A stretch of DNA of 64,000 bases, taken from NCBI RefSeq assembly GCF_019884725.1, contig NZ_CP082322.1, positions 496,001-560,000 of the forward strand, in the 5' to 3' direction. The notes under the pieces are model-generated. The model did not search any database. It was not told the DNA's origin and saw nothing but the letters and a program-made list of their open reading frames with translations. Below are positions 42,472 through 51,173 of this stretch, piece after piece. Positions within the stretch are counted from its first letter, which is position 1. Every line of letters begins with the position of its first letter. Source of the stretch: Leucobacter tenebrionis (GTDB lineage Bacteria; Actinomycetota; Actinomycetes; Actinomycetales; Microbacteriaceae). The translations under genes were made by a program, and so were the position numbers.

Positions 42472-43761
42472 TCAGCTGCGGCGCGGCAGCAGCAGCCAGG
42501 CCCCGACGACTGCGGATCCCGCGGTGAGCACGAGGCCCGAGGCGAATACCGCCGCCTGGATGCCGAGCAGCGAGCCGAGGAGGCCCGCAGTCACCCCGCC
42601 GAAGGTCATCATGCCCGGGCCGAACATCGTGTAGGCGCCGATGACGCGGCCCCGCTCCGCGTCGGGTGCCTGCAGCTGCACGATGCTCATCTCGGTCGAT
42701 TCCGCGGTGATCTTCGCGACGCCGCCGATGGCGAGCGCGATCACCGCGAGCACGAGGCTGCCGCTGCTCGCGAAGACCACGGTGCTGATCCCGAGCAGGA
42801 TCGCCGCACCGACCGCGGTGGGCGCCGTGGGCGGCACCTTGCGCGTGGCCTCGAGCAGGAACCCGCCGAGCACTCCCCCGGCCCCGTTCGCGAAGAGCAG
42901 CAGGCCGTAGGCAGCGCCGGGTCCGCTGCCGCCGGCGAGGATCTCGGCGAACTCGGGCATGGCGTTCTGCAGGAGGTGCCCGATAGTGATCCCGCTCAGG
43001 GCGGTGAGCAGGATCATGCCGAAGATCTCACGGTGCCGCCGCACCGTGCCGAGTACGGAGAACGCCGCGAGGAAGGACATGCCCTGCGGGGCGGGCGGCG
43101 CCGCAGAGGCTGCGTCTGAGGCAGGGGCATCCGCGGATCCCGCGCCGCTGTGCCCGGTGAAGCGGGTGCGGAAGAGGAAGATCGTGAGCGGCAGGTAGAA
43201 CAGCACATTCACGAACATCCCGTACGCGGGGCCGATCCCGATCAGCAGGGCGGAGCCCACGACCGGCCCCGCTATGAACGCGAGGCTGCGGAAGGTCGAG
43301 TTGATCCGCACCGCGCTCGGCAGCTGCCGAGGGCCGACGAAGTCGTAGAGCATGAGCTGCTCGGCGGGCATCCAGAGGCAGCCGGCCAGGCCGTGCAGTA
43401 CGAGCAGCACGCAGGCATGCCAGAGCTCGAGGGTGCCGGTGAGGAAGAGCACACCCCAGCAGATCGACACGAACATGAACAGCGCCTGGGCGATCTGGAT
43501 GATGCGGCGGCAGTCGAAGCGCTGTGCGAGCGCGCCCGCGTACACGGAGAACAGCAGGAACGGCAGCCAGTGGCTGACGATCTGGAATCCGACGAGCCAA
43601 GGCGAGTGGAAGGTCTGCCACAGCACCCAGTAGCCGAGCACGTGCTCGATGTTGTCGGCCATCATCGACAGCGCTCCGCCGACGATGTAGGTCCCCGAGC
43701 TGCGGTTTCTGAGCGCGGCGAAGCGGCGGGGATCCTCGTCCCGCTGCCCCGACCCGCTCAC
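42472..43761 (-). CDS. MFS transporter
   Basis: 429 residues, about twelve membrane segments, e.g. GGALSMMADNIEHVLGYWVLW, FLLFSVYAGALAQRFDCRR (with the loop 2-3 arginine motif), FIAGPVVGSALLIGIGPAYG and VTAGLLGSLLGIQAAVFASG. It resembles the drug/siderophore exporter group (DHA3-like); the substrate is unknown. The start is GTG at 43761. A polar linker of about 30 residues separates the two halves. Confidence 0.85.
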   Translation of the reverse strand: MSGSGQRDEDPRRFAALRNRSSGTYIVGGALSMMADNIEHVLGYWVLWQTFHSPWLVGFQIVSHWLPFLLFSVYAGALAQRFDCRRIIQIAQALFMFVSICWGVLFLTGTLELWHACVLLVLHGLAGCLWMPAEQLMLYDFVGPRQLPSAVRINSTFRSLAFIAGPVVGSALLIGIGPAYGMFVNVLFYLPLTIFLFRTRFTGHSGAGSADAPASDAASAAPPAPQGMSFLAAFSVLGTVRRHREIFGMILLTALSGITIGHLLQNAMPEFAEILAGGSGPGAAYGLLLFANGAGGVLGGFLLEATRKVPPTAPTAVGAAILLGISTVVFASSGSLVLAVIALAIGGVAKITAESTEMSIVQLQAPDAERGRVIGAYTMFGPGMMTFGGVTAGLLGSLLGIQAAVFASGLVLTAGSAVVGAWLLLPRRS

Positions 43762-43921
43762 CGCCCGGCTCCGCGCGGCCGGACGCCGCGAGCGCGCACA
43801 CTGTTCATAGTCTCAGCATCCCGGATCCCCGCCCGAGCGACGCGACGCCGCGCCGCGCCCGGTCGCGATGAGCACCCCGCCGACGTTCGGCTGGAGGCTT
43901 CCCGCGGAGCAGCCCCGGCCC

Positions 43922-44425
43922 CTACCGCCCCGCGAGCAGCATCTCGGCGAAACCGGCGGCCCGCAGCTGGAGGTCTTCAATCCGTCGCACGCGCGCGGCC
44001 GCGACATCGTACCCCTCGTAGGCGGGCGGCGGGTCGTTGCGCACATTGCGCGAGCACTCGAAGTCGCGGCAGATGAGCGTGCCGACGGTGCTGCCGCGGC
44101 GGCCAGCGTCGCCGACGCGCTTCGCGCTCCAGAAGACGACGTCGTTCGGCAGGCGCACGTCGCAGCACCAGTTGCACATGGGGCGCGAGCGGGGAGAGGC
44201 GTCGGCCTGCTTCAGCGCGACGCCGACCGGTTCAGCGTCGAGCCTCGGCAGCACGACGTATGCCCGCTTCGCGAACTTCGGATCCCGCCAGCCGAAGTAG
44301 TCGAGCCGTTCCCAATCGGCCTCGCCCATGCTCTCGAAGGCAGCCGGCAGCACCATCTCTTTCACCTCCCTGCGGGACGCGTTGATGAAAGAGCCACGTA
44401 TGAAAGCCTCGGTCAGGGGTCGCAT
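43922..44425 (-). CDS. FBP domain protein (FusB/EF-G-binding-like zinc finger)
   Basis: 167 residues. The C-terminal half is a treble-clef zinc finger: MCNWCCDVRLPNDVVFW and TLICRDFECSRNVRN give the CxxC...C...C pattern of the FBP domain shared with FusB/FBP proteins, which bind elongation factor G. Actinobacterial members are widespread and of unknown role; a link to fusidic-acid tolerance is only possible. AAGGA precedes ATG 44425. The protein has no signal peptide. Confidence 0.82.
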   Translation of the reverse strand: MRPLTEAFIRGSFINASRREVKEMVLPAAFESMGEADWERLDYFGWRDPKFAKRAYVVLPRLDAEPVGVALKQADASPRSRPMCNWCCDVRLPNDVVFWSAKRVGDAGRRGSTVGTLICRDFECSRNVRNDPPPAYEGYDVAAARVRRIEDLQLRAAGFAEMLLAGR

Positions 44426-44533
44426 GAGTATTCCTTCCGGGACGCGCGAACGCGCGATCCCGATGAGAGTTGCAGGGTCGTCGAAATCAGCCGAGCGGGC
44501 GCGTACTGCGCAGGCACGGCATGAACGACTCGG

Positions 44534-44818
44534 CTAATCACTGTCGGCGAGGGCGTCGCCGACAACCTCCTGACGCTGCGAGTACAGCTCTCGATAGCTC
44601 ACGGCGCCCAGCTTACCGCCCTTCCCACCCCGGCTGTGCAGCATCGATCCGACAGTGTGAGCGATCGCCTTGGATAGGGTCGCCCGATCAGCATGGCCGA
44701 TGCGAAGATTGCCGCGATCTGCCGCTGTCGCAGCGCGGTCTGCGCCACCCGGAACACGAAAGATTTCGTCGGCACCTCGGTCGAACTCCTCGACCCGTGG
44801 AAAATGTGACCCGAGAGG
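44534..44818 (-). pseudogene. possible gene remnant, no start codon
   Basis: In frame with and directly after the TAA of the 44819-45406 gene, 94 codons are open to a TAG at 44534-44536. The last part (ADRATLSKAIAHTVGSM, then KLGAVSYRELYSQRQEV) reads like real protein, but the only in-frame ATG (44644) leaves 36 residues and no ribosome site is seen. I recognise no family. This fills most of the 393-base gap between the FBP and membrane genes. Confidence 0.25.
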
Positions 44819-45406
44819 TTACGCAGTCGGGTGGCCAACGCTCCGCGCCGGAAGCATCGCCCAGGCGGAGAAGCCGATCAGCAAGAAACCGGGGGCGACA
44901 CCGCTGACGACGGCGATGCCGGACAGGAGCCCGAAAGCGGCGCACGCGAACCCGGCGACCCCGCATGCGGTGACCAGCACCGCGAGGACATGAAACCGGT
45001 GCAGCCGGAACAACCATCCCAGCGAGAAGAAGTGCACCCCGACGACGAACGATACCCACGCGACGCCGAGCTCCGGGCGGAGGAACTCGGACACCAGCCG
45101 AGCACCGACGAACAGTGCCACTGCCTCCACCCCGACGATCATCCAGTAGGCCCGCCCGAACAGTGCCCCGTTCCCGCCGCCCCGGCCGCCCGCGCCGTCC
45201 CGCCCACCACGAGCGTCCCGCACGATCAGCGCGAGAACGGTGATGACGCCCAGCCCTGCCACAGCGAGCACCACCGCACGGGCCGTCGCGGCAAGGCCGC
45301 TTGAGTTGACGATCACGAACACGAGCCCGAATATCACCCCGACCAACGACCCGAGCGCCCTGCCCTGCGCGGGCCCGACCCGCCCGACTCCCCCGGTGTC
45401 ATTCAT
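44819..45406 (-). CDS. predicted membrane protein, six segments
   Basis: 195 residues. About six hydrophobic segments, including GSLVGVIFGLVFVIVNSSGL, AVVLAVAGLGVITVLALIV, AYWMIVGVEAVALFVGARLV, VAWVSFVVGVHFFSLGWLF, FHVLAVLVTACGVAGFACAA and GVAPGFLLIGFSAWAML. A Gly/Arg-rich loop (ARGGRDGAGGRGG) lies after segment two. Family not identified. It is divergent from a TetR gene 82 bases away, which may control it. Confidence 0.75.
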   Translation of the reverse strand: MNDTGGVGRVGPAQGRALGSLVGVIFGLVFVIVNSSGLAATARAVVLAVAGLGVITVLALIVRDARGGRDGAGGRGGGNGALFGRAYWMIVGVEAVALFVGARLVSEFLRPELGVAWVSFVVGVHFFSLGWLFRLHRFHVLAVLVTACGVAGFACAAFGLLSGIAVVSGVAPGFLLIGFSAWAMLPARSVGHPTA

Positions 45407-45488
45407 CGTTCCGCACCTCTCGTCACCATCCCATATTGGCTATAGTTGACTCTAACGAATTACCGGCCCCTCTGGAAGACTCTGAAGC

Positions 45489-46127
45489 ATGAACAGCGAC
45501 GATACGCGGACGGGAACGCCGCGACGCCCGTACCGGTCCACGGTGCGCGAGCAGCAGGCGGCTCGTACGCGGCGAGCGGTTACGGCTGCGGCCCGGGACC
45601 TGTTCGAGTCGGAAGGCTTCGTGGGCACGACGATCGCCGCGATCGCCGAGCGTGCCGGCGTATCGGCGCAGACGGTCTATAGCGCGTTCGGCACGAAAGC
45701 CGGTGTGGCTCGCGCGATCATCGAGCAGATGGAAGAATCAGCTGAAGCCGCCCAGTGGCGTCAGCGCATCGCGGCCGAGCAGGATCCCGAACGGATCCTC
45801 GAGGCGTTCGCCCGGTGGACCTGCGCGTTCTTCGCCACGAGCAGGCCGTCATTCACCATCGCTCAGGGGGCCATGGCCGAGCTCACCGAGCTCATGGCCC
45901 AGGGCAACGAACGGCGCAGACAGGGCCTCACCCACCTCATCGAGCGCCTCGCGGCGCGGGACGCACTCAGGCCGGGCCTCGGCGTCGACGAGGCTGTCGA
46001 CCGGGCCTGGCTGGTGACCGGAGTCGAAACCTTCATCAGCGCGACCGAGGGATGCGGTTGGCCAGAAGACGCCTATGCGTCTTGGCTGGCCGAGACCCTC
46101 GCGCAGCAGATCCTCGCACAGCATTAA
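45489..46127 (+). CDS. TetR-family regulator
   Basis: 212 residues. N-terminal TetR helix-turn-helix (about 23-70): ARTRRAVTAAARDLFESEGFVGTTIAAIAERAGVSAQTVYSAFGTKAGV. The C-terminal ligand domain is helical, ending in WLAETLAQQILAQH. It most likely represses the divergent six-segment membrane gene. The shared 82-base promoter holds TTGGCT...TTGACT-type -35 candidates and GACTCT just before the ATG. Confidence 0.9.
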   Translation: MNSDDTRTGTPRRPYRSTVREQQAARTRRAVTAAARDLFESEGFVGTTIAAIAERAGVSAQTVYSAFGTKAGVARAIIEQMEESAEAAQWRQRIAAEQDPERILEAFARWTCAFFATSRPSFTIAQGAMAELTELMAQGNERRRQGLTHLIERLAARDALRPGLGVDEAVDRAWLVTGVETFISATEGCGWPEDAYASWLAETLAQQILAQH

Positions 46128-46176
46128 GGCCACGCACAGGCCCACACACCGGCTCACGAAGTGCGATACTGAAACC

Positions 46177-46749
46177 ATGGCACTCCACCTCACCGACGAT
46201 GTCGAAGCCGACGCACTGCTCACGAACAATCCGCTCGCCCTGCTGATCGGGATGCTGCTCGACCAGCAGGTCGCGATGGAGGTCGCATTCGCGGGCCCGC
46301 TCAAGATCGAGCAGCGGATCGGTTCGGTCGACGCCGAGACGATCGCGAACTGCGACGCCGACGACTTCGAGGCCGCCTTCAAGCAGTCGCCCGCCGTGCA
46401 CCGATTCCCCGGCTCAATGGCCGCGCGCGTTCAGACGCTGTGCCGCACGATCGTCGACGAGTGGGGCGGCGACGCCTCCGCGATCTGGACCGAGGGCGAT
46501 CCCGACGGCAAGACCGTGTTGAAGCGTCTCAAGGCGCTGCCGGGCTTCGGTGACCAGAAGGCGAGGATCTTCCTCGCGCTGCTGGGCAAGCAGTGCGGGT
46601 TCGCGGGCGAGGGATGGCGAGAGGCCGCCGGCGCCTACGGCGAAGAGGGATCGTTCCGCAGCGTCGCAGACATCACCTCCCCCGAGACCCTGCTCAAGGT
46701 GCGGGAGACGAAGCGCGCCGCGAAGGCCGCCGCCAAGAAGAAGAGCTGA
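46177..46749 (+). CDS. HhH-GPD-type base-excision protein (TIGR03252-like)
   Basis: 190 residues. The start of the helix-hairpin-helix-GPD fold, LLIGMLLDQQVAMEVAFAGP, is followed by LKRLKALPGFGDQKARIFLALLGKQ (the HhH hairpin) and a lysine-rich tail. This matches an actinobacterial family of small putative base-excision DNA glycosylases. It lacks an obvious Fe-S cluster. The -10 box GATACT (46165-46170) ends six bases before the ATG: probably leaderless. Confidence 0.8.
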   Translation: MALHLTDDVEADALLTNNPLALLIGMLLDQQVAMEVAFAGPLKIEQRIGSVDAETIANCDADDFEAAFKQSPAVHRFPGSMAARVQTLCRTIVDEWGGDASAIWTEGDPDGKTVLKRLKALPGFGDQKARIFLALLGKQCGFAGEGWREAAGAYGEEGSFRSVADITSPETLLKVRETKRAAKAAAKKKS

Positions 46750-46764
46750 GCTTCGATCCCGGGC

Positions 46765-47487
46765 TCATCCCATCGTGTTGATGATGAGCCCGATGTGCGT
46801 GAAGAAGTTGAGCGCGCCGAATAGGAAGAACCCGAGGCCCGGGAGTCCGATGCAGATGCCGACGATCCACTGCCACGTCGTCCGCTGCGAGCCCGTGGAG
46901 AATCCGCGCAGCGCGAGCGGGAAGAGCACGGCACCGATGCCGGCGACGCCAAACATGCCCGACATGAACGTCGCCTCCACCCACGGCCACTGCGCGAACG
47001 CTCCGCTAATGGGTTCCTCGGGCGGCGCGGCGAAAAGTTGGAAGATGAGGCCGGCGAATGCGATCGCACCAAGCGCCAGTCCGAAGCCGACGATGATGAT
47101 CCCGAGAGGTCTCACCACCGACGCGATCTCGGCGCCCCGGTCCTCTGTCTCGGGAAGATCCTTGCGCCGCCACAGGAGGATCGCGCTGCCGAGCAGCAGC
47201 ACGCCGAAACCCAGGCTGGGCTCACCGAAAATGATGTTGTCAAATGGGAAATATTTCGCCAGCGGCCAGGTAAGCGTCATGTGCGCGCCGGTGATGGTGA
47301 GGATCGTCCCGAGCACGAGAAAGGAGACAGCGTAGCCTTCCAATCGCACCGGAGCCCCGCGCTGCAGACCGCGTCCGAGCCAGACTACGCTCAGCAGCCC
47401 CGCCCCGGCAGCGACAGACATGATGGTGTTGTAGGTGGGCATCTGAGTCCAGTCGATGACCAGTGCCGCCTGCGTGATGCCGTTCAT
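46765..47487 (-). CDS. DUF981 family membrane protein
   Basis: 240 residues with six to seven membrane segments, e.g. AAGAGLLSVVWLGRGL, AVSFLVLGTILTITGAHMTL, LGFGVLLLGSAILLW and LGLPGLGFFLFGALNFF-like GLPGLGFFLFGALNFFTHIG. DUF981 is a family of unknown function found in actinobacteria; the ITGAHMTLTWPL stretch is characteristic. GGGGGAGACGAG precedes ATG 47487. It faces the HhH-GPD gene and has only 15 bases between the stops. Confidence 0.82.
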   Translation of the reverse strand: MNGITQAALVIDWTQMPTYNTIMSVAAGAGLLSVVWLGRGLQRGAPVRLEGYAVSFLVLGTILTITGAHMTLTWPLAKYFPFDNIIFGEPSLGFGVLLLGSAILLWRRKDLPETEDRGAEIASVVRPLGIIIVGFGLALGAIAFAGLIFQLFAAPPEEPISGAFAQWPWVEATFMSGMFGVAGIGAVLFPLALRGFSTGSQRTTWQWIVGICIGLPGLGFFLFGALNFFTHIGLIINTMG

Positions 47488-47651
47488 CTCGTCTCCCCCT
47501 ATCGGCGGTACGTACCACTCTCATTCGCCAGGATCCCACCGACAGATGATCTGACGCAAGGATGCGGATCCGGATTCGGAGAATGAGGTCTGGCTAGGCT
47601 GGAGCCATAGTTCTTGTTCAACAGTCGCCGCAATGAGGAGGTGCAGGTCGC

Positions 47652-48146
47652 ATGTTCTCACTCGAAGTGTCTGACGCACCGCAACGCGCTGTGAGCTTTC
47701 GCGAGGTGCTGAGCCTCGTATTGATGCTGGTGCCGTTCGCGGTGGCCCTCGGTTTCCTCGCCGTGCACCCCTCGGTGTGGACCGAGGATCTTGCGTCCTT
47801 CTTCTCATCGGAGGGCGAGTTGATCCGCAGCGATCCTGGGTGGATCATCGCGTCGCTGGCCATAGTCTCGGGCATCCTGAGCGCCGCGATCGGCCTGCTC
47901 GGCCTGCGTGAGCGGTGGAAGTATCATCGGCGCATTCAACGAGGTCTGATCGCGTCGGTCGCCGCAGCACTGGCCTCCATCATGATCGGCACATGGACGC
48001 TCTCGGCCGCGCTCGACCGCGGCGAAGACCCCAACACCGGGCTCGCCATGTTCGCCACGATCTGCTGCATGCTCTACGGCGTTCTCTGCGCTGCGATCTC
48101 GCCTCGGGATCTCGTGGACCCGAACGCCTCAGAGTACGAGAAATGA
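47652..48146 (+). CDS. predicted membrane protein, four segments
   Basis: 164 residues. Segments: LSLVLMLVPFAVALGFLAV, GWIIASLAIVSGILSAAIGLL, GLIASVAAALASIMIGTWTL and MFATICCMLYGVLCAAIS. Not assigned to a family. GAGGAG lies upstream of the ATG, and TAGGCT (47595-47600) is a likely -10 box 50 bases upstream. Confidence 0.75.
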   Translation: MFSLEVSDAPQRAVSFREVLSLVLMLVPFAVALGFLAVHPSVWTEDLASFFSSEGELIRSDPGWIIASLAIVSGILSAAIGLLGLRERWKYHRRIQRGLIASVAAALASIMIGTWTLSAALDRGEDPNTGLAMFATICCMLYGVLCAAISPRDLVDPNASEYEK

Positions 48147-48253
48147 TACGGGCGGCTCGCAGATCCGCAGCCCCCTCATCTCCGCCTTTCTCCCGTGAGC
48201 ACGGGCGTCCCCTTCTCGATATCGCCGCGACCGGACGGGACCAGGGTTCCGCA

Positions 48254-48259
48254 TAGGCT
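48254..48259 (+). promoter_or_regulatory. -10 box TAGGCT for the 48354 gene
   Basis: TAGGCT predicts a transcript start about 88 bases before the ATG at 48354. An ATG at 48265 lies five bases after it, so a short leaderless open frame that overlaps the downstream gene is conceivable. Confidence 0.4.
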
Positions 48260-48353
48260 GATAGATGAGAGGCACCAAACGCCCTGTCGTACACATCACC
48301 CGTGAGCGAGAGAGGCCGGTGCTCGAGGAATACGAAGAAGAGGAGCAACAGCG

Positions 48354-48797
48354 ATGCCTGAGAAGCCATGGAAGCTCGTCCTGGCGTTCTCGTTCTTCGG
48401 CGCGATCTCCGTGGGGTTTCTCATCCCGATCGTTCTGGGGCTCATCCCGCTGGTCTCGATGGGCGGCGTCATGATGATGCTCGCGGGCGGGTTCACCGTA
48501 GCGGGCCTCGCGCTGCTGCCGCCACTGGCGAGACGACGAGGTGCGGGCAATGGCCCGAACGGGGCGCAGTGGTGCTTCCTCGCCCTCGGCCTCGCACTGT
48601 GGTGCGCCGCCCCGGTGCTCCAACTCGTCGGAACCGAGGGAGATCTGACTTCTCTGACGGGAAGCGGCGCGAAAGCGGTGCCGCTCTGGTTCCTGATCGT
48701 TCTCACCTGGGGAACCGCGGTCCTGGTACTCGTGGCCGGCGTCAGACAGTATCGTCGCGCGAAGGCTGCACGGGGTCGGGGCGACTCCGCGGGGTAA
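48354..48797 (+). CDS. predicted membrane protein, four segments
   Basis: 147 residues. Segments LVLAFSFFGAISVGFLIPIV, LVSMGGVMMMLAGGFTVAGLALL, CFLALGLALWCAAPVLQLV and LWFLIVLTWGTAVLVLVAGV, ending in an Arg/Lys-rich tail. No family recognised. GAGGAG lies nine bases before the ATG. It follows the four-segment gene at 47652 on the same strand but has its own promoter. Confidence 0.75.
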   Translation: MPEKPWKLVLAFSFFGAISVGFLIPIVLGLIPLVSMGGVMMMLAGGFTVAGLALLPPLARRRGAGNGPNGAQWCFLALGLALWCAAPVLQLVGTEGDLTSLTGSGAKAVPLWFLIVLTWGTAVLVLVAGVRQYRRAKAARGRGDSAG

Positions 48798-48867
48798 CTT
48801 CTGCCGACATCCTCGTAGCGTGAGGCGTAGCACCACCGCCCCATCTCCCGAGGGCGCACCTCTAGCA

Positions 48868-48931
48868 GCACCGATCCGTCGTCGAGCACCCCGATTCCCG
48901 GGTTTCCGTGTGCTCGACGGCGGATCGGTGC
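48868..48931. repeat. 22-bp inverted repeat
   Basis: Arms 48868-48889 (GCACCGATCCGTCGTC...) and 48910-48931 (...GGATCGGTGC) pair over 22 bases with a single G-T wobble; the loop is 20 bases and contains CCCGGG. It lies between two plus-strand genes; no T-run follows. Confidence 0.85.
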
Positions 48932-49003
48932 GGCTGAGGCGGATCCGGGCTAATCAGCTACTCACCGAGGGCGAGGGATACGGCCCTTCTGTAGGCTGCA
49001 GTC

Positions 49004-49741
49004 ATGAGGATCGCAATCGCGGGTGGAACCGGGCAGGCTGGCGCGCAAGCGGCTCGAGCAGCGCGCGAGCGCGGGCACGAGGTGACCCTGTTGGCACGTT
49101 CAGAGGGCGTCGATCTCATATCAGGCGCGGGCGCGCGAGACGCCCTCGAGGGAGCTGACGCTGTCATCGACGCTTCCGGTGTGAGACCGGGCGACGATCC
49201 GACCGCGTTCCACGAAGCCGTCATCCGCACGCTCACGACCGCTCGCCCACCCCTCATCGTCGTGCTGTCGATCGTGAACTGCGATCGCGCGAGCGAGTAT
49301 CCGCTGTACGGCGGCAAACTGGCCCAGGAACGGGCTGTCGAGAAAAGCGGTGTCCCATTCACGATCGCCCGCACCACGCAGTTCCACGAGTTCGCCGCTC
49401 AGGTATACCGGATGGGCACCCGTGGGCCGTTGCACTTCAGCCCCCGGATGCGCACGCAACCGGTCGCCGTACGAGAGGTCGGTGCGCACCTCGTGGATCT
49501 CGCCGAGGCCGCACCCGCCGGGCGCGCAGCGGACCTGGGAGGCCCTCGGGAAGAATCCCTCCTGGACATGGTTCGCGGCTACGCCCGAGCGAGCGGCGCG
49601 GGCCGCTTGGTGTTCCCGATCAATCTGGGAGGCGCGTTCGGTGGTGCTCAGCGCGACGGTTCCCTGCTTCCCGGCCCTGATGCCCTGCGCGGCACCGAAA
49701 CCTTCAGCGAGTGGCTGGCGCGCGTCTTCCCCGCACGATAG
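49004..49741 (+). CDS. NAD(P)-binding SDR protein (NmrA-like)
   Basis: 245 residues. Atypical short-chain dehydrogenase: MRIAIAGGTGQAGAQAARAARERGHEV is the glycine-rich dinucleotide loop, VSIVNCDRASEYPLYGGKLAQERAV has a Tyr and Lys in the usual spacing for a modified catalytic pair, and TIARTTQFHEF follows. It may be a reductase or a redox sensor such as NmrA. TAGGCT (48992-48997) ends six bases before the ATG; probably leaderless. Confidence 0.85.
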   Translation: MRIAIAGGTGQAGAQAARAARERGHEVTLLARSEGVDLISGAGARDALEGADAVIDASGVRPGDDPTAFHEAVIRTLTTARPPLIVVLSIVNCDRASEYPLYGGKLAQERAVEKSGVPFTIARTTQFHEFAAQVYRMGTRGPLHFSPRMRTQPVAVREVGAHLVDLAEAAPAGRAADLGGPREESLLDMVRGYARASGAGRLVFPINLGGAFGGAQRDGSLLPGPDALRGTETFSEWLARVFPAR

Positions 49742-49806
49742 AGCGATAAGGCTCGGTGGCGGGCATCAACCGGCTCATCTCGCCAGACCGGCAGCCGATC
49801 GAGCGA

Positions 49807-50169
49807 CTACTTGCGATCCGAGTCGATCTCGCGAACGTGGACTCGGACGAGATCCTCGATCAGCTCATCGGGGAGCGGGTTCGCGAGCGTGAACTGGACC
49901 GCGTGCTCCGTGGTCTTGTAATCAGAGAGTCGATCCTTCAGCTCGTCGATCGCCCACGAGGAGGGATAGAAGCTCATGTGCTTCTTGGACGCGGTGAAGT
50001 AGACCAACGCGCGGTCCTTGTACTTCAACGTCGGCATGCGGTAGCTCATGGTTTCCTGGACGCTCGGCACGAGCCGCGTCACCAGTGCGCGTATTCGCTC
50101 GAGTTCCGGACGAAACGCGGGATCGACCCCATCCAGATACTCGTCGATCGTGGTCGCCTGTTCGCTCAT
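49807..50169 (-). CDS. DUF1801 (YdhG-like) domain protein
   Basis: 120 residues. N-terminal TTIDEYLDGVDPAFRPELERIRALVTRLVP, then the conserved VQETMSYRMPTLKYKDRALVYFTASKKHMSFYP block and a C-terminal helix DELIEDLVRVHVREID. It is a closer match to the YdhG/CoxM-like core than the protein at 20820. Its function is unknown. Confidence 0.85.
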   Translation of the reverse strand: MSEQATTIDEYLDGVDPAFRPELERIRALVTRLVPSVQETMSYRMPTLKYKDRALVYFTASKKHMSFYPSSWAIDELKDRLSDYKTTEHAVQFTLANPLPDELIEDLVRVHVREIDSDRK

Positions 50170-50363
50170 CGATCCCGTCCTCTCCCCCGCGATCCGGATG
50201 CCACCCGACGACAGGCGAATCCGTCATGGCGCCCGATCGTCTCGTCGTTGAGTATTCTCTCACCCGGAGAGGGGCCGCGATCCTGCTGCGATCGCCGATC
50301 CCGATCCTCCCGCTCTTCAGCGATGCTCGCGCTTCCCCGTCACGAGCAGCAATGCCACTGCCC

Positions 50364-50645
50364 CTATGCGGGTAGCTGCGCTACTGCAAACAGGATGCCG
50401 ACCACGAATAGCGCCAGCAAACCGAGGACAGTGCCGATAGTCGCCCGGACCACTTGCGCGGGCCGTCCGGTCTCGTGACGACGAATACCGAGCAGCCCGA
50501 ACCCCAGGGCAAGAACGGCACAGGGAACGGCGATGAAATCACCGACGATCGGGATCAACGCACAGGCCGCGGCGATGATCCCGAACATGAGAGCATGAGT
50601 CCCGGCCCGGTCGCCCCCGGGCCCGTTGGGCGATCCTCCTGGCAT
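50364..50645 (-). CDS. small DUF4190-type membrane protein
   Basis: 93 residues. A Gly/Pro-rich start (MPGGSPNGPGG), then two membrane segments: LMFGIIAAACALIPIVGDFIAVPCAVLALGFGLLGI and IGTVLGLLALFVVGILFAVAQL, joined by the short RRHETGRPAQ loop. This pattern matches DUF4190 proteins of actinobacteria. The role is unknown. Confidence 0.75.
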   Translation of the reverse strand: MPGGSPNGPGGDRAGTHALMFGIIAAACALIPIVGDFIAVPCAVLALGFGLLGIRRHETGRPAQVVRATIGTVLGLLALFVVGILFAVAQLPA

Positions 50646-50753
50646 GCACTGATGCTACTGGGGCCTCCGGCACTCCTGATACGCGGGTTCTTCGGAGCTC
50701 GCCGTTGTTTCGGAGCTGTTCGCTGTCGATCGATCGCTCCTATCATCGAAAGC

Positions 50754-51143
50754 ATGAGTGCCCCGACCGAACAATCGCTTCTCGTGTACGACGGCGACTG
50801 CGCCTTCTGCACCACCTGGGTGCGCCGACTCGAGCGACTTCTCGACCGATTTCCCGATGCGCAGCCCTGGCAGTGGCTGGATCTCGGAGAACTCGGACTC
50901 GCTCAGAACGACGTCACGAGATTCGCCTGGCTGTTGTGCGGCAACAGACGATTCCGCGGACACGCCGCATTCGCGGCGCTCCTGCGCATGCAACCGTCGT
51001 ACGCCGCACGGTTCTTCGGTCACCTGTTGGTCACGCCGCCGTTCTCGTGGGTATCGGCGCTCGGCTATTCGCTGATCGCCCGCTTCCGCCACCGTCTGCC
51101 CGGAGGAACCGCGGCATGCGCGCTCCCGAAGCCGAAGGAGTGA
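50754..51143 (+). CDS. DCC-family (DUF393) thiol-oxidoreductase-like protein
   Basis: 129 residues. The DCC signature is LLVYDGDCAFCTTWVRRLER (DxDCxxC-like), followed by the family's W-RR-G-AA block (LLCGNRRFRGHAAFAALLRM) and a hydrophobic C-terminal part. Thioredoxin-like fold suspected; substrate unknown. TATCAT (50741-50746) ends seven bases before the ATG. Confidence 0.83.
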   Translation: MSAPTEQSLLVYDGDCAFCTTWVRRLERLLDRFPDAQPWQWLDLGELGLAQNDVTRFAWLLCGNRRFRGHAAFAALLRMQPSYAARFFGHLLVTPPFSWVSALGYSLIARFRHRLPGGTAACALPKPKE

Positions 51144-51173
51144 CCGAGCGCCCCGTGTCGCGAGACTAGGAAG

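Noticed and set aside
46075..46176. N-terminal extension of the HhH-GPD protein
   Set aside because: The extra 34 codons overlap the end of the TetR gene in another frame, and the -10 box directly before ATG 46177 fixes the start.
48265..48474. Short leaderless open frame after the TAGGCT box
   Set aside because: It has an acidic start (EEYEEEEQQ) but soon overlaps the four-segment membrane gene in another frame, and it lacks any family likeness. The promoter is kept, the frame is not.
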